Positions 53,854 through 62,456 of a stretch of 64,000 bases of DNA are shown here, piece by piece (positions within the stretch are counted from its first letter, which is position 1; each line of letters begins with the position of its first letter). A model generated the notes under the pieces. The model was not told the DNA's origin. It saw only the letters and a program-made list of their open reading frames with translations, and did not search any database. This DNA comes from Phycisphaerales bacterium. GTDB taxonomy: Bacteria; Planctomycetota; Phycisphaerae; Phycisphaerales; SM1A02. A program made the translations under genes and the position numbers. The stretch spans positions 38,420 to 102,419 of the forward strand of contig JASMLY010000015.1 of assembly GCA_030748455.1 (NCBI GenBank), given 5' to 3'.

Positions 53854-54414
53854 TTACTTGTAAAGATTGTGTTCTGAAATATACGAATGAACCCGTCCAT
53901 CTACGTAGGTATCAATGGGTTTTCCCTGTTGTACACACGCTCGAATCATTGTTGAACTGATGTCAATTTCATCAAGAGGCAATGCGTTGAAGCGCGAGGA
54001 TTCAATACCGCGGCGAGATACCACCGCAATGGTTGCTATGGCTTCGATATCTTGATATCGGTGCCACTGTTCAAACAAAACTGCTTGGTCTGTCCCAATG
54101 AGCATCGTAAAGCGCGTGTCTTCTGGGTATTCTGTTTGGAGTGACTCAAGCGTGTCAATGGTATAACTTTTTCCGCCCCGACGTAACTCAATCTCCGAGA
54201 TCTCTGCCCAATCTGCATCAACGAGTGCGAGTGTCAGCATGGCAAGTCTGTGCTGAGCACTCGTATGTAGGGCTCTTTTTTTCAAAGGGTTTTCAGAGGC
54301 AGGGATGAACAATACAGTGTCGCAGCCCAGAAACTCCATCGCTTCTTTTGCGAGCTGCACATGCCCAATATGTGGAGGGTCGAAGGTTCCACCATAGATG
54401 AGGATGTGTGCCAC
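53854..54414 (-). CDS. nadD: Nicotinate-nucleotide adenylyltransferase
   Basis: The 186-residue NaMN adenylyltransferase of NAD synthesis shows GGTFDPPHIGHVQLA near residue 8, the PASENPLKKR loop and the late ISSTMIRACV. It starts on the last base of the panC stop codon, so panC and nadD form a coupled cofactor pair. Confidence 0.92.
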   Translation of the reverse strand: MAHILIYGGTFDPPHIGHVQLAKEAMEFLGCDTVLFIPASENPLKKRALHTSAQHRLAMLTLALVDADWAEISEIELRRGGKSYTIDTLESLQTEYPEDTRFTMLIGTDQAVLFEQWHRYQDIEAIATIAVVSRRGIESSRFNALPLDEIDISSTMIRACVQQGKPIDTYVDGRVHSYISEHNLYK

Positions 54415-55205
54415 TAGGTACGCTCCAACACGCCATTGTCGATAAGACGAATCCCATCGACCGAGGCTGCAATGAGTACCCGTCGAGGTTTGTCGCTTGT
54501 AGGTTCACGCAACGTGTCGGCGTCTCGTATAACTGCGTACTCAACCTCCAAGCCATGTTGGTCAAGCATCTCGATCATTCTTTGCTCAGAAGGTTCTTCT
54601 AATGCTCGATGAATCGCAAGTGCTTGGGAGCGGGCATCGGTCGAGAGATACCGATTTCTGCTACTCAATGCAAGACCGTCTTGATCTCGAATGATCGGAG
54701 CTCCCACAACTTGGAGATCATTCCAGCGTGCACCTTCGTTCTTGACGAGATGCTTGATGACAAGAAATTGTTGGTAATCTTTTTCACCGAAAATTGCACA
54801 TGCTGGTTGAACGAGGTCAAACAATCGGGCAACGACAAGACAAACACCGCGAAAGTGCGTAGGCCGGCACGCGTCTTCTAACTCTGGCTCTGTTGCGATT
54901 CGAGGCAAGGCAATTTCAGGTGGTTCTTCTGGATAAATCACTCCAACTTCAGGTGCAAAAATGACATCTGCTCCTGCCTCTTGGGCGAAATCGATGTCTT
55001 GTTCAAGGTTTCTAGGATATTTGTCAAAATCTTCATTGGGTGCAAATTGTTCTGGGTTGACAAAAATACTCACAACGACTGGCAAACTCTGCTGTTTTGC
55101 TTCTCGAATCAGCGAGAGGTGTCCTTCGTGGAGAGCCCCCATCGTTGGGACGAACGCACAGCCCTCATATTGGGAGAGTTCTGCCGGTTGAGAGACAACG
55201 TGCAT
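54414..55205 (-). CDS. panC: Pantothenate synthetase
   Basis: Joins pantoate and beta-alanine for CoA synthesis. FVPTMGALHEGHLSLIREA is near residue 20, VSIFVNPEQF near 44, GEKDYQQFLVI near 138 and SSRNRYLS near 178. Length is 263 residues from the ATG at 55205. A GTG at 55241 in the same frame is an alternative. It works in the same pathway as coaE at 14 kb. Confidence 0.92.
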   Translation of the reverse strand: MHVVSQPAELSQYEGCAFVPTMGALHEGHLSLIREAKQQSLPVVVSIFVNPEQFAPNEDFDKYPRNLEQDIDFAQEAGADVIFAPEVGVIYPEEPPEIALPRIATEPELEDACRPTHFRGVCLVVARLFDLVQPACAIFGEKDYQQFLVIKHLVKNEGARWNDLQVVGAPIIRDQDGLALSSRNRYLSTDARSQALAIHRALEEPSEQRMIEMLDQHGLEVEYAVIRDADTLREPTSDKPRRVLIAASVDGIRLIDNGVLERT

Positions 55206-55325
55206 GCCCGTATTGTCCCCTCGTTTGTCTCTTTTCGCCACTAGCCCCTCAAGTCGTACCCAACGAGGCAGCGTTTGGGTATACTAAGAAACTCGAAGAA
55301 GTTTTTAGGTTTTAGGAGAACTCAG

Positions 55326-55682
55326 ATGGCGGTCACAATTACAGATTCAGCGGCAAGAGAAATTGGTAACATTATGAAACAGCAAGACTTAAACGTCGAA
55401 GCGACGCACTTGCGAGTGGGTGTGAAAGGTGGAGGTTGTTCTGGATTTAGTTATATTCTCGACCTCACAGAGACCAAAAAAGAGGGTGATGAGCAGTGGG
55501 ATTTCACTTTTGAGGTTGAGGGGAACAAGTTAGATCTACGGGTTATTTGCGATCCTAAGAGTTATCTTTACTTAAACGGTACAACAGTAGATTTCAAAGA
55601 CGAAGTGATGGGTCGAGGGTTCGTTTTCGACAACCCGAACGCGAATACTACCTGTGGCTGTGGTAGCAGTTTTTCATCCTAA
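55326..55682 (+). CDS. A-type iron-sulphur carrier (ErpA/IscA-like)
   Basis: The 118-residue HesB-family protein has the three cluster cysteines, GGGCSGF near residue 40 and CGCG near the end (NTTCGCGSS). It begins with ITDSAAREI. It delivers Fe-S clusters to apo-enzymes, for instance RimO. TTAGGAG lies 6 bases before the ATG, and TATACT at about 55279 serves as -10. It stands alone, without the isc or suf operon. Confidence 0.9.
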   Translation: MAVTITDSAAREIGNIMKQQDLNVEATHLRVGVKGGGCSGFSYILDLTETKKEGDEQWDFTFEVEGNKLDLRVICDPKSYLYLNGTTVDFKDEVMGRGFVFDNPNANTTCGCGSSFSS

Positions 55683-55762
55683 TTGAAATCGCGACCGATC
55701 GGTTTCGTTCTATGATGCGGATCATGGATGTACCGAATTACCTTTATAGAAAAGAATACCCA

Positions 55763-57430
55763 ATGAAAAATCAACTCCCAGTGGGATTGCCACAGAACAT
55801 CGCAATCGCGATTTTGTTTCTGTGCCAATTTGCGATTGCTCAGAAAACAGATCACTACAATTCCTTGCAAACAATTTCCTATGCGGGAGAGGATGACTCC
55901 TTCCAACAGAACGTACGAGCGATCGTTCGGTCAACGACTACAAACGAAGGATCCGAAACTCGTTTTGAAATGGCTTTCGAAGGTGGGATTAATTATCCAT
56001 CAGCAGAAAACCCATCGCTTGCTTCATCAGAAGAACTTCTTGTTGTTTTGCAAGATGGTGGAAAACTAAAAACAGAAATGCCGTCGATGTTGCGTACCAT
56101 TTCGGTTATTAACGATGGGGTTGATTGGGCAAAATCGAACGCTCTACCCGAAAACAGGCGACTTCGGATTCCAGTCGATTTAGGGAATACCGTAACGTCA
56201 TACGCAACGATGGTTTTCGATTCTGAACCGGTCGACATTGGTGCGAGTGATGATACGAGGCTCGTTACCGTTCGCGCCCTACCAAGAAGAGTGAGTGGTC
56301 GTAGCGGAGTCTTTGAGTGTCAATACAAATCCATTTTTATCTACTCCCCAAAGCTCGATCAGTTCTTTCAGTCTACTTCCGTATTCACTGCAAAAAGTGG
56401 TCAAGAACAATTGCGAATTGAAGAACAAACATTTTTAACGTCGAAAGAAGGCGGTGCACCGAGGTACCCACTTGTCTCATACGAAAACAGGCTCGGTAGA
56501 TTCGCAGGGCATGTTGGTCAACCAGAAATGGCAGCACCTCCACCACCGTGGGTGTTAGAAGCACTCACCGCACGAGAAAGTTTGTATTGCATTGGTAAAG
56601 CGATTGTGTACCAAAAAACAAACTGGGTTTTTGTGAGTTCCTGTTTAGCGAACACAACGTATTCTCTCATGAATTTTGCGTGGCATGCCGTGGCTGGTGA
56701 AACGCTCGTTGCTTCGGTTGCATCGCACTATCCGAGCATAGGTTCTCGTCTACAGACTTTAGATAGTGAATTGATTACATGTGGTTCGGAGACAACGGTC
56801 TCAGCAAACCAACTTCAACTTGGGTCAACAGTAGCAGAGGAAACAGCAGCAATCGGTGCTCGATATGTTGCAATTGTTCCGGATGTGAAACCTCCACCAC
56901 CAAGCCCATCCACTCCTGTAGCAGCGGCGAGTACAAATTGGGGGACAACAGCATTGATTGTTGGCGGTGGTGCGGGCGCAGCGGTAGCACTCGGTGGAGG
57001 GAGTGGAGGAGGCGGTGGCGGCGGTGGCTGTTCAGGAAATGGACTCGTTGACGCATACACCGCTACAGTCTCATCACCTTGTATGGGAACATCAATTCCT
57101 TCGGACGACATCAGTTTTGCACTGAATCTTTTGGCAAGTTGTTCCGTGACAGGTTCAGCGGATGTGTATGGCACATCGTTGAGTACTACGACAACAACGT
57201 GGTCTTACAACGACGAAACAGGTGTCCTTACAATCGGCGGATACTCTAGTGCTGTGAGCGAATCAGCAACGACATTTACAACACCCCTTAAAGAAATATT
57301 TCCCGCAGTCGCAGCTCAAATAGAAGCCGCGGTCGACTTGCTTCCCCCAGCAGAAATACAAGAAATTAGAGACAACTGTGGTACTGTTTCAAATTATGTC
57401 GCAGATTTGCAAATGACTTGGGTGAGATAG
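55763..57430 (+). CDS. Secreted protein with Gly-rich segment, unknown function
   Basis: I do not recognise this 555-residue protein. It has a signal peptide (residues 1-27, ending FCQFAIAQ). A beta-rich region follows to residue 360. A Pro/Ser-rich hinge precedes a hydrophobic Gly-zipper-like segment (ALIVGGGAGAAVALGGG), a run of eight Gly, and a Cys-bracketed C-terminal domain with Thr/Ser-rich strands. The hydrophobic segment could insert into a membrane. An ATG at 55712 is in frame but precedes a poor signal. It lies 38 bases before the exporter operon. Confidence 0.7.
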   Translation: MKNQLPVGLPQNIAIAILFLCQFAIAQKTDHYNSLQTISYAGEDDSFQQNVRAIVRSTTTNEGSETRFEMAFEGGINYPSAENPSLASSEELLVVLQDGGKLKTEMPSMLRTISVINDGVDWAKSNALPENRRLRIPVDLGNTVTSYATMVFDSEPVDIGASDDTRLVTVRALPRRVSGRSGVFECQYKSIFIYSPKLDQFFQSTSVFTAKSGQEQLRIEEQTFLTSKEGGAPRYPLVSYENRLGRFAGHVGQPEMAAPPPPWVLEALTARESLYCIGKAIVYQKTNWVFVSSCLANTTYSLMNFAWHAVAGETLVASVASHYPSIGSRLQTLDSELITCGSETTVSANQLQLGSTVAEETAAIGARYVAIVPDVKPPPPSPSTPVAAASTNWGTTALIVGGGAGAAVALGGGSGGGGGGGGCSGNGLVDAYTATVSSPCMGTSIPSDDISFALNLLASCSVTGSADVYGTSLSTTTTTWSYNDETGVLTIGGYSSAVSESATTFTTPLKEIFPAVAAQIEAAVDLLPPAEIQEIRDNCGTVSNYVADLQMTWVR

Positions 57431-57468
57431 TAGCATCAAGGGGATAGGCAGAATACCATTGTCAGAAC

Positions 57469-58953
57469 ATGGGACGAAGAATCGTACTTTTTCTGAGTGT
57501 CTGCACTTTTTTATTGAGTTGTAGCAATCAAAACACAACAGCCTTGTCACCGAGTGAATATGTGCCTATTACTGGATCCTATTCTGAAGAGGGACTTTCG
57601 GGTACGGTTCTCCTTGACGATAGCAAAGCGCTTATTCTGACGCTCGATGGCGCAATTCAACGTTCACTTATAGCAAACAGGGGGCTGATCGCGGCTGAAG
57701 ATCAAGTTGATTCAACAAGACTTTCACTCGTTGCTGCAGAAAGCCAATTCGAACTCAAGTTTAGACCCAATGCAAACGTAGGGTTTGGGAAACACAGCAG
57801 TGATGGAACCGATGAACAATATGGCGCAGGTTTGACAATTGACAAGCGGTTTGAAACGGGCACGAGTGTGGCAGTAACCCCTAGATTCGACAAGGTTTCT
57901 AGCGGGTATCAGAGTGGTGTCGATGTCTCACTGCGTCAGCCCCTCCTGTTGGGAACAAACAAAGAGTACAACATGGCATCGGTTGAGTCGGCTGAGTTTT
58001 CAGGGCGGTCTGCTAGACGCTCGTTGTTTCTCACAAGAGTGAATACAGTTGTCACGACCGTTGTGTTGGTCTATAGAGTTGTACAGCAAAGGGAACTCGT
58101 CTCGCTAAATACAGAATCGGTGACGCGTCTTGAGCGGTTAGTTTCTGGTACGCGAGCAAAAGAGAACATCGGTTTGGCAACTTCGATTGACACGCTTCGC
58201 GGGGAGTTACAGTTACGACATGCGCAAGACAATTTAGTCAATGCGAAGGAATCGTATGGCGATGCACTCGACAACTTGAGAGTACAACTTTCACTGCCAA
58301 TGGATCAACCCATCGACGTAGAGGCCCCGTTGGTCTATGACCTTGTTTCTTTTGATGAAGACGAAGCAGTTCAAACTGCGCTCATGAATAGAGTTGAGTT
58401 GGATCAAGCAAGGGATACGCTCGAAGAAAGTCAACGATATTCGAGAATAGCCAAACACAGAACACTGCCATCCCTTGATTTGGTTTTGGGGTATTCCCAA
58501 GCAGGTGTGAACGAAAATTTGTTAGACAATTTTGGACTTGACGATCACGTTTGGAATGTGAACCTTGTTACGAGCTCAGATTTTGCTAGAACAGCAGAAA
58601 AAGCTGCATATGAACAAAGCCTTCTAGGAATTCGATCAGCCGAACGTTCGTATGCTCTGCAAGAAGATGATATTGCTCGGGAAGTAAAGCGAGACTTTCG
58701 AAGTTTACGACGTGCCCAAAAACAAATTACAATCCAACAAGAACAGATACAAAACAGTGAAAAACAGATGCGTTTAGCGAAAATCAAATTCGATCATGGG
58801 CTTGCAAACAATTTTGACCTTGTAGAGGCGGAGGAAGATTTACGCGAGGCAGAAACAAGGCTCGTTACTTCGGTTGTGAGTTATATTGTTGGCACGTATC
58901 AAATGCGTCGATCATTGGGAACACTCCTGCAAGACACCGAGGTGATTGAGTGA
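57469..58953 (+). CDS. TolC-family outer-membrane factor, lipoprotein
   Basis: The 494-residue protein has a lipoprotein signal (MGRRIVLFLSVCTFLLSC). Long helical repeats follow, with the internally duplicated TolC plan: TLDGAIQRSLIANRGLIAAE near residue 58 and the second half near 290. Beta-barrel stretches contain VSLRQPLL and VDTLRGELQLRH. TolC-like trimers form the exit duct of tripartite pumps. It overlaps the adaptor gene by 4 bases. Confidence 0.85.
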   Translation: MGRRIVLFLSVCTFLLSCSNQNTTALSPSEYVPITGSYSEEGLSGTVLLDDSKALILTLDGAIQRSLIANRGLIAAEDQVDSTRLSLVAAESQFELKFRPNANVGFGKHSSDGTDEQYGAGLTIDKRFETGTSVAVTPRFDKVSSGYQSGVDVSLRQPLLLGTNKEYNMASVESAEFSGRSARRSLFLTRVNTVVTTVVLVYRVVQQRELVSLNTESVTRLERLVSGTRAKENIGLATSIDTLRGELQLRHAQDNLVNAKESYGDALDNLRVQLSLPMDQPIDVEAPLVYDLVSFDEDEAVQTALMNRVELDQARDTLEESQRYSRIAKHRTLPSLDLVLGYSQAGVNENLLDNFGLDDHVWNVNLVTSSDFARTAEKAAYEQSLLGIRSAERSYALQEDDIAREVKRDFRSLRRAQKQITIQQEQIQNSEKQMRLAKIKFDHGLANNFDLVEAEEDLREAETRLVTSVVSYIVGTYQMRRSLGTLLQDTEVIE

Positions 58954-60344
58954 AGTATTGTCTTTATCTAGTCTCCCTATTCGTTGTTGGTTGTGGCCAA
59001 CCCTCTCATTCAACTATTCCAACCGAAGTTGTTGAACGAATGAACTTCAACGTGATGGTTGAAACAATAGGATCGCTTGATGCAGAAAGATCCACCGTTG
59101 TTTCTTCCTCGATAGGTGGTGAGAAGGGTACGATCATCTGGCTCATCGATGAAGGTGCTCGCGTGCGTGCAGGCGATTCACTCATTCGTTTGGATCCAAC
59201 GCCGTTTGAAGAAGCCCTAACTTTGGCTACAACTCGGCTTGCAGAATCAGAAGCGGTTGCTGAGTCGTTTACACAGGCAATGGGATGGGAAACAATTCAA
59301 TCAGAGCGCCATATCGCGTCTGCTGAATTTGATTTGCGTATTGCAGAATTAGATCTACTCAAATTCGAACAGGGGGACGGCCCCCTTGAACTTTCAAGGC
59401 TAGAAGCAGCGGTTCTAGAAGCCGACCAAGCAAACAAACAATTTTCAGGATACTTGCAAGATTTACAACAACTCGTTGATGAAGGGATCATCACAGAAAA
59501 CGAGTTGAAGCAAGGTCAAATCAAAATGAATGAATCTTTGAAAACACTCACAGCTGCGAAACAGCAGCTCGAGATTTATCGAGATTATGTGTTCCCTTCA
59601 ACCCTTGAAAAAGCGATGGGAAGAGTTTCAAGAGCAAAACTAGAGTTGGAACAAACTCGTAAAAGTAACGCCTTTCAAATTGCCAAAGCGCAGGCTACGT
59701 TGGATCAGGCAATGCAACAAGTCAAAGACGTGCGTTCGTCAAAGGTTCGAGCAGAGGAAGCGCTACGTTCAACGACAATTTCCGCTCCTATACCAGGTAT
59801 GGTTGTGTACCGAGAAGAGTTTCGCAATGGTGAGCGAAGAAAACCTCGAATTGGTGATACAGTTTGGCAAAATCAACCACTACTGTATTTACCAGATATT
59901 AGTTCTATGGTTGTGAATACATTCATCCGCGAAGTTGATGTACACAAAGTTCAGATCGGCACAACAACATCGACTCAAGTTGACGCGTTTCCAGATAGAT
60001 CGTTAGAAGGGCGGGTTGCTTCGATTGGAGTTTTGGCTGAGAAGGGAACTTCTAAGGGATATGGTTCAAAAGTGTTTCAACTGCAAATCGAATTGCAGGG
60101 AGAAACAGAACATCTTCGTCCTGGAATGACAGCCCGCTCTACAATTCATGCCGGGAGTTTGCAGGACGTTCTTTGTGTGCCTGTCTCTGCAATTTTCATT
60201 GATAACGGAGCAGCGTTTTGCTACGTCAAGAAGAGTGGGGGATTTGTTCGCACCCCTGTCGTTCTTGGATCTCAAAACGATTCGGTCATAGAAATCCGTG
60301 AGGGTGTATACGAAGGCGAGCATGTTGCACTCGTTGCGCCATAA
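58950..60344 (+). CDS. HlyD/MacA-type membrane-fusion protein, lipoprotein
   Basis: The 464-residue adaptor has a lipobox (FVVGC near residue 15). The lipoyl-like half-motif (IWLIDEGARVRAGDSLIRLD) lies near 61-80. A long coiled-coil hairpin spans residues 95-275, and the second lipoyl half is STTISAPIPGMVVYREEF. Beta-barrel and membrane-proximal domains close the protein. The GTG start overlaps the TolC-like gene; the stop overlaps the ATPase start by one base. Confidence 0.87.
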   Translation: MKYCLYLVSLFVVGCGQPSHSTIPTEVVERMNFNVMVETIGSLDAERSTVVSSSIGGEKGTIIWLIDEGARVRAGDSLIRLDPTPFEEALTLATTRLAESEAVAESFTQAMGWETIQSERHIASAEFDLRIAELDLLKFEQGDGPLELSRLEAAVLEADQANKQFSGYLQDLQQLVDEGIITENELKQGQIKMNESLKTLTAAKQQLEIYRDYVFPSTLEKAMGRVSRAKLELEQTRKSNAFQIAKAQATLDQAMQQVKDVRSSKVRAEEALRSTTISAPIPGMVVYREEFRNGERRKPRIGDTVWQNQPLLYLPDISSMVVNTFIREVDVHKVQIGTTTSTQVDAFPDRSLEGRVASIGVLAEKGTSKGYGSKVFQLQIELQGETEHLRPGMTARSTIHAGSLQDVLCVPVSAIFIDNGAAFCYVKKSGGFVRTPVVLGSQNDSVIEIREGVYEGEHVALVAP

Positions 60345-61045
60345 TGTCTCAAAGGCAAACAATTGTACACATTCGCGATCTTGTCAAAGTGTATGGAGAA
60401 ACTGAAACCCCAGTTGTTGCACTCGACCACGTGACACTGACCATCGAGCGTGGGGAGTTCGTTGCTTTGGTAGGCGCTTCGGGATCAGGGAAATCCACGC
60501 TTCTTCACATACTTGGCGGGTTAGATACACCAACACAAGGAGAATACAAACTTCAAGGAAGAGAGATCGCGACCCTTCATGATGACGCGTTGTCTCACAT
60601 TCGAAGAAGTGAGATCGGTTTCATTTTTCAAATGTTTAACCTTATTTCTGAGATGAGGGTTTTTGACAATGTTGCGCTCCCTCTTCGGTATGCTGGGCAG
60701 CCAGATACAACAATACAAAGGAAGGCAATGCATGCGTTAGATCGAGTGGGTCTTTCGCAACGCGTTAATCATTTTCCAACACAGTTGTCCGGCGGCGAGC
60801 GCCAGAGAGTTGCGATTGCAAGAGCGCTTGTCATTGAACCAACACTTCTCCTTGCAGATGAACCAACAGGCAATCTCGATTCATCCACAGGCGACACGAT
60901 CCTTTCAATCTTCGAAGAACTGCATCGGGGTGGTCATACGATTGTTGTTGTGACACACGACCAAAAAGTTGCGAGTAGAGCGAACCGAACAGTTACGATT
61001 GCTGATGGAAAAATCTTCCCCTCGGAGATTGCTACCCATGCGTAA
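60344..61045 (+). CDS. MacB-type ABC transporter ATPase
   Basis: The 233-residue LolD/MacB-group ATPase has Walker A GASGSGKST near residue 43, a Q-loop in FIFQMFNLI, the signature LSGGERQRVAIARAL near 148 and Walker B LLLADEPTGNLDS, plus the H-loop His in VVTHD. In classic MacB the ATPase is fused to the permease; here the two are separate genes. The stop overlaps the permease start. Confidence 0.93.
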   Translation: MSQRQTIVHIRDLVKVYGETETPVVALDHVTLTIERGEFVALVGASGSGKSTLLHILGGLDTPTQGEYKLQGREIATLHDDALSHIRRSEIGFIFQMFNLISEMRVFDNVALPLRYAGQPDTTIQRKAMHALDRVGLSQRVNHFPTQLSGGERQRVAIARALVIEPTLLLADEPTGNLDSSTGDTILSIFEELHRGGHTIVVVTHDQKVASRANRTVTIADGKIFPSEIATHA

Positions 61046-62225
61046 CAGGTATTTCGTTCAGGAAGGGCTCCAAAGTTTACTTGCGAACAAAGTAAGATCA
61101 ACGCTCAGTATGCTTGGAATAGTTTTCGGTGTCGCAGCAGTGGTTTCGATGCTCGCGGTGATTGAGGGAGCCAAAAGCGATATTCTTGATCGCTTATCTC
61201 GCCTTGGTACGAATGTGTTGTTCGTATTGCACCAAGAAGATGAGAATGATCAGACGCGATCCTTACAACTCAAAGATGCAGTAAAACTCAGGAAGGCGTC
61301 TTCAAGCATCGAGGCTGTTGCTGGTGCATCGGTTGTCGAGCGTAGTCTTAATCAGCAGGTCGTTGGGGTTACACCAGAGTATTTTCAGGTTCGACAATTG
61401 ACCCTGCAATCAGGGCGGGTGTTGTCTGATCTTGATGTGCAAAACCAAGCACATGTTTGTGTTATTGGCAAGGATGTCACACATGAAAACGGGAAGCATG
61501 CTGGTGTTGGAGATGTCCTACACCTTGCTCCTGAGATGTACAAAGTGGTTGGCGTTCTTGCGTCGGAGGAATCAGTAAAGGACCAATCACTGAGTTCGCT
61601 CTTACGCAACCACAATTCTATGGTGCTGATTCCAGTCACATCGTCCCCCTCATCAGTGGGGTTGTTGAGAGACGAGATTTCCCTGACAGAATTGAGTATT
61701 CGAACCACTCGCGCAGACGAGATCGTCACAGTTCGTGAAGTTGTAGATCGATCGCTGCAACAAGGGCAAGGCTCCAAACCTAGCTACGACGTAGTGCTTC
61801 CTCGCCAATTACTCAGAGAAGAGCAGCAGGCGCAGAGGGTTTTCGCAGTGGTTGTTGGTTGCGTCGCCCTTATAGGTGTGCTTGTTGGTGGAATTGGGGT
61901 GATGAATATCATGCTTGCAAATGTCGCAGAACGCTGCAAAGAAATAGGAATTCGACGAGCAATCGGGGCAACAAAAAAGCAGATTGCGTTGCAGTTTTTG
62001 TTTGAATCTATGCTCCTCACAAGTATTGGGGGTATTGGAGGATTGGCGATTGGTGTATGCGCTTCGATTGGCATTTCGCAGTTTGGGGGATGGAGCGTGA
62101 CAATCACGCCTTGGTCTCTATTGCTCGCTTTAGCGATGGCGGGGGTCGTGGGGCTTCTCGCTGGGTGGTATCCATCGAGGCGGGCTGCCGCGCTTGATCC
62201 CGTTGACGCAATGCGTCGCGAATAA
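61038..62225 (+). CDS. MacB-type ABC transporter permease
   Basis: The 395-residue protein has one N-terminal membrane helix, a large periplasmic domain (residues 50-270) and three C-terminal helices. The FtsX-like region contains GGIGVMNIMLANVAERCKEI, followed by GIRRAIGATKKQI. This is the MacB permease plan, moving substrates by mechanotransmission through the adaptor and TolC duct. The start ATG at 61038 overlaps the ATPase stop. The substrate may be a peptide, glycolipid or macrolide. Confidence 0.9.
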   Translation: MRNRYFVQEGLQSLLANKVRSTLSMLGIVFGVAAVVSMLAVIEGAKSDILDRLSRLGTNVLFVLHQEDENDQTRSLQLKDAVKLRKASSSIEAVAGASVVERSLNQQVVGVTPEYFQVRQLTLQSGRVLSDLDVQNQAHVCVIGKDVTHENGKHAGVGDVLHLAPEMYKVVGVLASEESVKDQSLSSLLRNHNSMVLIPVTSSPSSVGLLRDEISLTELSIRTTRADEIVTVREVVDRSLQQGQGSKPSYDVVLPRQLLREEQQAQRVFAVVVGCVALIGVLVGGIGVMNIMLANVAERCKEIGIRRAIGATKKQIALQFLFESMLLTSIGGIGGLAIGVCASIGISQFGGWSVTITPWSLLLALAMAGVVGLLAGWYPSRRAAALDPVDAMRRE

Positions 62226-62281
62226 AAGCAGTGTTTATTGCTCAATAAAAAGGGTTTAGGTCGCAACCTTTGCTCAACACA

Positions 62282-62316
62282 TACGTTCTCTCACCCGATA
62301 AACAGTAGAGAACGTA
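62282..62316. repeat. 9-base inverted repeat upstream of the repeat-protein gene
   Basis: TACGTTCTC (62282-62290) and GAGAACGTA (62308-62316) form an inverted repeat around a 17-base centre, with CCGATAA repeated near it. No T-run follows, so an operator or mRNA hairpin is as likely as a terminator. Otherwise the gap 62226-62456 shows nothing clear. Confidence 0.4.
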
Positions 62317-62456
62317 CGCAAACTGTTGTCCGATAACATCCTCTCTCACATCGTCATATGATGGTGTTTTTGAAGGTCCCCAAACCCCTACGTACCATGA
62401 CACGTACACGTAGTGAGGGGTTGATAAGAAACGGTAGTGTTCTACCAAGGAAGTGC

